Of a stretch of DNA of 64,000 bases, positions 59,409 to 64,000 are shown one piece after another (position 1 is the stretch's first letter; each line of letters starts with the position of its first letter). The stretch is taken from contig CAJTRL010000016.1 of the NCBI GenBank assembly GCA_910578715.1, positions 1 to 64,000 on the forward strand. Direction: 5' to 3'. The notes beneath the pieces are model-generated. The model worked only from the letters and a program-made list of their open reading frames with translations, ran no database searches and was not told the DNA's origin. The stretch comes from an uncultured Lachnospiraceae bacterium (lineage in GTDB: Bacteria; Bacillota; Clostridia; Lachnospirales; Lachnospiraceae). The translations under genes and the position numbers were made by a program.

Positions 59409-62324
59409 ATGAAAAAGAATAAAAGATTGTTGAAAACAATTCTTCTGATTATCATCATGATAATCCTTTCGACCGCTGGTATCTTTTATTATTCCGGTAA
59501 AATTCAGGAGTCGCTCTGGAAACAGACCGTTTCGGAAATTCAGGAAGTGACTGCTCAGGGAGGTCATGCGTTCGAAGTCTATATTGATAAAGACTTACAG
59601 ATTCTCAGGAAAGTTGCAGATGTGCTTTCCGAGCGTGTCTCCAATGACGAACTGGCGATTGAAAATACAATGAATATTTTTACAGATGAAGACGTCCGCT
59701 TCATGGTGATTGACCTGGAGCATGCGCTTTTGTATTCTGAAGAAGGCGGTACCCCGGAAACACTGGCGGAAGAGAAAATCAAAGCCTGTGAATCAGCTTT
59801 GGACAGCGGGCTGATAGAGCCTTATGTGGGCGGCCGCACAGGGAAAAGGGTAGTCGGCGCTTATCAGCGTTTTACCTTTGCGGACGGGACACAGGGTATT
59901 GTTCTGGCAGAACGGAGCGTGTCCGTTGTCGAAGATGAGTTCATGCTTTCCTTTTATGACGGCCTGGGCAGCAGCCACATCGTGAATGCAAAAGGAGATG
60001 TGCTAATCTGTTCCCAGCATAAAGACGGCAAGCACGATATTCTCAATGTTATGGATGCGTTACGGGCGGCCGGTAACGACGAAAAAGAAATACAGGATGT
60101 CTGTGATGGTATGGAACGGGAAGAAGAAGGCGTCAGCCGGTTTTCTTTCAGGGAAAAAGAGCATATCTTTGCCTATACGCCGATTGAGGGCTCCAACGGA
60201 TGGTATGTCTTTGTCATCATACCGGATGAAGTGATTATGAAAAACTCCAATGAGATTCTGAACAGTTCCCAGACATTTCTGGCCCTGTTTACGAGTATTT
60301 TTCTCATAGCGGGACTGTTCATCTATATGAGTCAGCGTTCGCACCGCAGGCTGATGAAAAAGGAAGGCGATATTCAGTATCGGGAACAGCTGTTCAGCAT
60401 TCTTGCCAATAATACAAATGATGTATTTCTGATGTTTACGACAGACGACCAGAAAATCGAATACATCAGCCCCAATGTGGAGCGGGTGCTCGGCATACCC
60501 CAGGAAGAGGTGGAAGAGGATATCGGCCTGCTGGATGATTTCCTGATTCCCGACAGAGAAGAGATGAATTCTCAGATTAAAAAACAGGGAATAAACGGTT
60601 CCGTTTCCTATGAGGGAGAATGGGTTCATAAAAAGAGCGGCGAGCGCAGATGGTTCCGGGGGACAATTTACATAACCGCCATAAATAATTCAAAACGTTA
60701 TGTTGCCGTTTTGTCCGACCGGACTCAGGAGAAACAAAATCAGCAGACGCTGACGGAAGCGCTGGAAATCGCCAAATCCGCGAACGAGTCCAAGAGTGTC
60801 TTTTTAAGCAATATGAGCCACGATATCCGCACGCCGATGAACGCGATTGTGGGATTTTCCGCCCTTTTGCAGAGGGATGCGCATCAGCCGGATAAAGTTC
60901 AGGAATATACGAAGAAAATCGCGTCGTCAAGCCAGCATTTGCTCGGTCTGATTAACGATGTGCTGGATATGAGCAAAATTGAAAGCGGAAAAACGACGTT
61001 AAATATAACGGAAATCAGTCTCGCACAGCTTATCGAAGAGCTGATGTCGATGATGCAGCCCCAGGCCAAGGCCAAAAATCAGGATTTTAAAGTATATGTA
61101 CAGGATATTTCCAATGAGGAAGTGCTTGGAGACAGGCTTCGGATTAACCAGATTCTGATAAATATCATATCAAATGCTTTGAAGTATACGCCGGAAAACG
61201 GAAAAATAGAAATGACTGTCCGCCAGCTGGAACAGCGCACGAAAAATTTCGCCCTTTTCCGTTTCGTTATCAGCGATAACGGAATCGGCATGTCTCAGGA
61301 ATATCTGGAGACAATTTTTCAGCCGTTCAGCCGCGAGACGACCAAAAAGACGCTCGGCATACAGGGAACGGGACTGGGCATGGCGATTACGAAAAATCTG
61401 ATAGATTTGATGGGCGGCACCATCAGAGTGGAAAGCGAACTCGATAAAGGAAGTACCTTTACACTGGAACTGGAGCTCCGCATCCGGGAAGAAGAGGTAG
61501 ACCCGGACTTCTGGAATAAATGCGGCGTTATGCGGCTGCTTGTGGTGGATGATGAAGAAGATATCTGCGAAGGAATCCGCTATGCGATGGCGGACACGGG
61601 AGTTCATATCGAATATGCGCCGGGCGGGCTGCCTGCCGTCAGTATGGCGCAGAAAGCCCTGGATGAAGGGAAAGGTTATGATTTGCTGCTGATTGACTGG
61701 CAGATGCCGGATATTGATGGGATTGAGACCGCGCGCCGCATCAGGAAGATTGTGCCTTTGGACGTGCCGATTATGATTCTGTCCGCCTATGATTTAAGTG
61801 AAGTCGAGGAAGACGGCATCGAAGCGGGAATCGACGGATTTATGCCGAAGCCGTTTTTCCTGAGCAATTTCAGAAATCTTGTGGGAAACCTCAAAATACA
61901 TCATCGTGAAAAAGAAGAGTCCGGGGAAATGGATGATGCTCTTGTCGGAAAACATATTCTGGCGGCGGAAGATATCGAACTGAACATGGAAATCCTGACG
62001 GAACTGCTGAAAATGGCGGGTGCGGACTGCGAGTGGGCGCAGAACGGAAAAGAAGCCCTTGAAATGTTTGCTCGCTCGGAGCCGGGGCAGTATGATTTGA
62101 TTCTGATGGACGTCCAGATGCCCGTAATGAACGGCTATGAAGCGACAAAAGCCATTCGGAGCAGCGGCCACCAGCAGGCGGAAACCATACCGATTATCGC
62201 CATGACGGCCAACGCTTTTTCGGAGGACGTAAAAGATGCGATTGACGCCGGAATGAACGCCCATGTCGCGAAGCCGATAGATATGGAGCAGCTGAAGGCG
62301 GCTGTGAGGGAAGTAACGGGATAA
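59409..62324 (+). CDS. Hybrid sensor histidine kinase with two receiver domains
   Basis: A 971-residue membrane kinase. Helix 1 (residues 8-29) and helix 2 (290-307) enclose an extracellular Cache-like sensor. A PAS domain (about 325-435) follows, then the dimerisation domain with phosphorylatable His471 (NMSHDIRTPMNAIVGFSALL). The ATPase has N-box ISNALKY and G boxes SDNGIGMS and GTGLGMA. Two receivers follow, with Asp763 (LLIDWQMPDIDG) and Asp901 (LILMDVQMPVMNG). No separate output regulator lies next to it. Ribosome site is weak. Signal unknown. Confidence 0.95.
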   Translation: MKKNKRLLKTILLIIIMIILSTAGIFYYSGKIQESLWKQTVSEIQEVTAQGGHAFEVYIDKDLQILRKVADVLSERVSNDELAIENTMNIFTDEDVRFMVIDLEHALLYSEEGGTPETLAEEKIKACESALDSGLIEPYVGGRTGKRVVGAYQRFTFADGTQGIVLAERSVSVVEDEFMLSFYDGLGSSHIVNAKGDVLICSQHKDGKHDILNVMDALRAAGNDEKEIQDVCDGMEREEEGVSRFSFREKEHIFAYTPIEGSNGWYVFVIIPDEVIMKNSNEILNSSQTFLALFTSIFLIAGLFIYMSQRSHRRLMKKEGDIQYREQLFSILANNTNDVFLMFTTDDQKIEYISPNVERVLGIPQEEVEEDIGLLDDFLIPDREEMNSQIKKQGINGSVSYEGEWVHKKSGERRWFRGTIYITAINNSKRYVAVLSDRTQEKQNQQTLTEALEIAKSANESKSVFLSNMSHDIRTPMNAIVGFSALLQRDAHQPDKVQEYTKKIASSSQHLLGLINDVLDMSKIESGKTTLNITEISLAQLIEELMSMMQPQAKAKNQDFKVYVQDISNEEVLGDRLRINQILINIISNALKYTPENGKIEMTVRQLEQRTKNFALFRFVISDNGIGMSQEYLETIFQPFSRETTKKTLGIQGTGLGMAITKNLIDLMGGTIRVESELDKGSTFTLELELRIREEEVDPDFWNKCGVMRLLVVDDEEDICEGIRYAMADTGVHIEYAPGGLPAVSMAQKALDEGKGYDLLLIDWQMPDIDGIETARRIRKIVPLDVPIMILSAYDLSEVEEDGIEAGIDGFMPKPFFLSNFRNLVGNLKIHHREKEESGEMDDALVGKHILAAEDIELNMEILTELLKMAGADCEWAQNGKEALEMFARSEPGQYDLILMDVQMPVMNGYEATKAIRSSGHQQAETIPIIAMTANAFSEDVKDAIDAGMNAHVAKPIDMEQLKAAVREVTG

Positions 62325-62343
62325 ATAGCGAGTGTTATATAAA

Positions 62344-62374
62344 AAGAAGGTCCACACAGCGGACCTTCTTTTTC
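62344..62374. terminator. Convergent terminator
   Basis: AAGAAGGTCC-ACACAGC-GGACCTTCTT is a perfect 10-bp stem with T-rich sequence after it on the + strand and, because of the preceding A run, also on the minus strand. Serves the kinase and possibly the DUF1294 gene. Confidence 0.85.
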
Positions 62375-62452
62375 TTTCATAGAATATATTTCACAGGAAA
62401 TGGCCTTTTTTATATAATAGGAAATTGCTGTAATCGTAGTAGGCTTCAAACA

Positions 62453-62501
62453 AGAATTTACGCAGTAAATTCTTGGAGCGCAAGCTGCGGAGCTTGCGCC
62501 T
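62453..62501. other. Two tandem hairpins between convergent genes
   Basis: CAAGAATTTA-CGCAG-TAAATTCTTG (62453-62477) and GCGCAAGCT-GCGG-AGCTTGCGC (62480-62501), the latter followed by CTTTTTA on the + strand. The second may be a backup terminator; the first is unexplained. Confidence 0.6.
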
Positions 62502-62503
62502 TT

Positions 62504-62797
62504 TTATATAATCGCAAACTGAATCGGTGAATAAATCAAAATAACGACTATCGCAATCTGAAGAAACAGAATTGCGGGCATTCCGTAGAGAAAATACCAG
62601 TGCCTTGTCTTATGGTGAAAAACATGCATTCCAATCGTTGTTCCAAGACTCCCTCCGACGAGGGCAATCACGAACAGCGTGGCCTCCGGAATCCGCCAGG
62701 CTCTTTTTCTTGCTTTCCGTTTATCAATTCCCATCATCATAAATCCCGTCAGATTGATGATTACCAGATAAAGAACAATATAGGAAATAACATCCAT
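62504..62797 (-). CDS. DUF1294 membrane protein
   Basis: A 97-residue protein with three helices. NLTGFMMMGIDKRKARKRAWRIPEATLFVIALVGGSLGTTIGMHVFHHKTRH is the DUF1294 signature. Function unknown. ACGGAGGGTTCCG precedes the ATG. It lies just downstream of argG on the same strand. Confidence 0.92.
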   Translation of the reverse strand: MDVISYIVLYLVIINLTGFMMMGIDKRKARKRAWRIPEATLFVIALVGGSLGTTIGMHVFHHKTRHWYFLYGMPAILFLQIAIVVILIYSPIQFAII

Positions 62798-62847
62798 CGG
62801 AACCCTCCGTTTCCGTTCAGTCTGTGAGTTTACACTGCTTTTGTATT

Positions 62848-64000
62848 TTAGTTTCTGCCAGCGCCTTCCGCTTCCTGCATTTTCATGGCACGTACCTTGC
62901 TGGCAAGGCCGAACAGATTGATAAAGCCTTCCGCGTCGTGATGGTCGTACAAATCACCGGTTGTAAAGGAAGCGATGCTCTCATTGTAAAGAGAATAGGG
63001 AGAAGTCGTGCCCGCCTTGATGATATTGCCTTTGTAAAGTTTGAATTTTACTTCACCGGTCACATACTTCTGGGTTGATTCGATAAACGCCTGTACCGCT
63101 TCCCGAAGCGGCGTAAACCATTTTCCTTCATATACGATTTGGGCGAATTTATTTCCTAAATCCGCTTTTAACGCGTAGGTATCGCGGTCGAGAATCAGCT
63201 CTTCCAGCTGCTGGTGCGCTTCGTACAGAATCGTTCCGCCGGGTGTTTCGTATACGCCGCGGGATTTCATGCCGACAACGCGGTTTTCTACGATATCGAC
63301 GATGCCGATGCCGTGTTTTCCGCCAAGTTTGTTCAGCGTGGCGATGATTTCCGATACTTTCATCTTTTGGCCGTTTACGGAAGTCGGAATGCCTTTTTCA
63401 AAAGTCATGGTGACATATTCGCCTTCATCGGGCGCTTTCTCCGGCGTCGTCCCAAGAACCAGCAGATGCTCGTAATTCGGTTCGTTTGCCGGGTCTTCCA
63501 GCTCCAGACCTTCGTGGCTGATATGCCATAAGTTGCGGTCGCGGCTGTAACTGCTGTCGGCGGAAAAAGGAAGATGGATGCCATGCTGACGGCAGTATTC
63601 GATTTCTTCTTCGCGGGAATTTAAAGTCCATTTTTCATTTCTCCACGCCGCGATAATTTTTAAATCGGGAGCCAGCGCTTTTACGGCGAGCTCAAAACGA
63701 ATCTGGTCGTTTCCTTTTCCGGTTGCGCCGTGGCAGATTGCCGTCGCGCCTTCCTTGCGGGCAACCTCTACTAATTTCTTAGCAATAACGGGCCTTGCCA
63801 TAGAAGTGCCGAGCAGATATTTGTTTTCATAAACGGCATGAGCCTGTACACAGGGGATGATAAAATCATTGCAAAATTCGTCGGTCAAATCTTCCACATA
63901 TAATTTGGAAGCGCCGCTGGATAAAGCACGCTCTTCCAGACCGTCGAGTTCTTCGCCCTGTCCGCAGTTACCGCAGACACAGATAACATCGTAATCAAAA
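62848..64000 (-). CDS. argG: Argininosuccinate synthase (5' end beyond window)
   Basis: Partial gene; the reading frame stays open to the right edge, where residues CVCGNCGQGEELDGLEERALSSGASKLYVEDL precede the first internal Met. The enzyme joins citrulline and aspartate in arginine synthesis. Marks: YLLGTSMARPVIAKKLVEVA, HGATGKGNDQIRFEL and VDIVENRVVGMKSRGVYETPGG. About 384 residues are in view; the N-terminal ATP-pyrophosphatase motif (AYSGGLD type) lies outside. Presumably co-transcribed with DUF1294 downstream. Confidence 0.96.
   Translation of the reverse strand, partial: FDYDVICVCGNCGQGEELDGLEERALSSGASKLYVEDLTDEFCNDFIIPCVQAHAVYENKYLLGTSMARPVIAKKLVEVARKEGATAICHGATGKGNDQIRFELAVKALAPDLKIIAAWRNEKWTLNSREEEIEYCRQHGIHLPFSADSSYSRDRNLWHISHEGLELEDPANEPNYEHLLVLGTTPEKAPDEGEYVTMTFEKGIPTSVNGQKMKVSEIIATLNKLGGKHGIGIVDIVENRVVGMKSRGVYETPGGTILYEAHQQLEELILDRDTYALKADLGNKFAQIVYEGKWFTPLREAVQAFIESTQKYVTGEVKFKLYKGNIIKAGTTSPYSLYNESIASFTTGDLYDHHDAEGFINLFGLASKVRAMKMQEAEGAGRN

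Noticed and set aside
1..64000. CRISPR array, rRNA or tRNA genes
   Set aside because: No regularly spaced repeats, rRNA signatures or tRNA-like cloverleaf with TTCRANY loop were seen by reading; a tRNAscan or CRISPR search was not run.

Overview
The window looks like chromosomal DNA of an endospore-forming gut Clostridium of the Lachnospiraceae type. Evidence: spoVAD and spoVAE genes, near-50% GC coding sequence with AGGAGG-type ribosome sites, LplB/YtcP/LipO-style sugar importers beside glycoside hydrolases, several ECF sigma/anti-sigma pairs, and small Lachnospiraceae-type families (DUF5721, PF06541, DUF1700/DUF4097 with PadR). No rRNA, tRNA, CRISPR array or complete transposase gene was seen. 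The right edge cuts argG.

Layout. 0-3.5 kb: a DUF2442 gene, then a PadR operon (PadR, DUF1700, DUF4097, PspC) behind a large operator dyad. 3.5-8.9 kb: an ECF vitamin-transporter S component, divergent from a MarR regulator co-transcribed with a heterodimeric ABC exporter. 8.9-21.9 kb: a glycan-use locus (two permeases, lipoprotein binding protein, GH5, MATE, GH88, DUF2264, LacI regulator, GH30) tied together by three perfect palindromic operators containing AAAAACGTTTTT. 22-29.8 kb: a PF06541 membrane protein, DUF362, and two ECF sigma operons, one with an ABC-2 transporter. 29.8-42.7 kb: GH31, GNAT, aspS, an AraC regulator divergent from rhaA, YitT, a SUV3-like helicase, a phosphopantetheinyl transferase and spoVAD. 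42.8-52.3 kb: accessory DNA separating spoVAD from spoVAE, with an A+T-rich three-gene island (nitrilase-fold protein, winged-helix protein, helical unknown), a MetH-activation-like protein, a GH2 enzyme with a broken partial copy nearby, a second DUF2442, RidA, a shikimate kinase with a triplicated N-terminus and a MITE-like element. 52.4-64 kb: an HTH plus HipA-like kinase pair, a third sigma operon, DUF5721, XRE, DegV, a hybrid sensor kinase, DUF1294 and argG.

Three kinds of repeated structure run across the window. (1) A palindromic element of about 180 bp occurs twice, with a collapsed copy and a one-arm relic; two copies have likely 6-bp target duplications. (2) A stem-loop GTCYGC-TRAA-GCRGAC followed by a TAGGAGTAG-like Shine-Dalgarno precedes unrelated genes. 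(3) In-frame tandem repeats of 33-36 bp appear in four unrelated proteins. The best candidates for undescribed biology are the nitrilase-like island inside the split spoVA locus, the HipA-like kinase lacking the usual catalytic Asp, and the hairpin/Shine-Dalgarno cassette.
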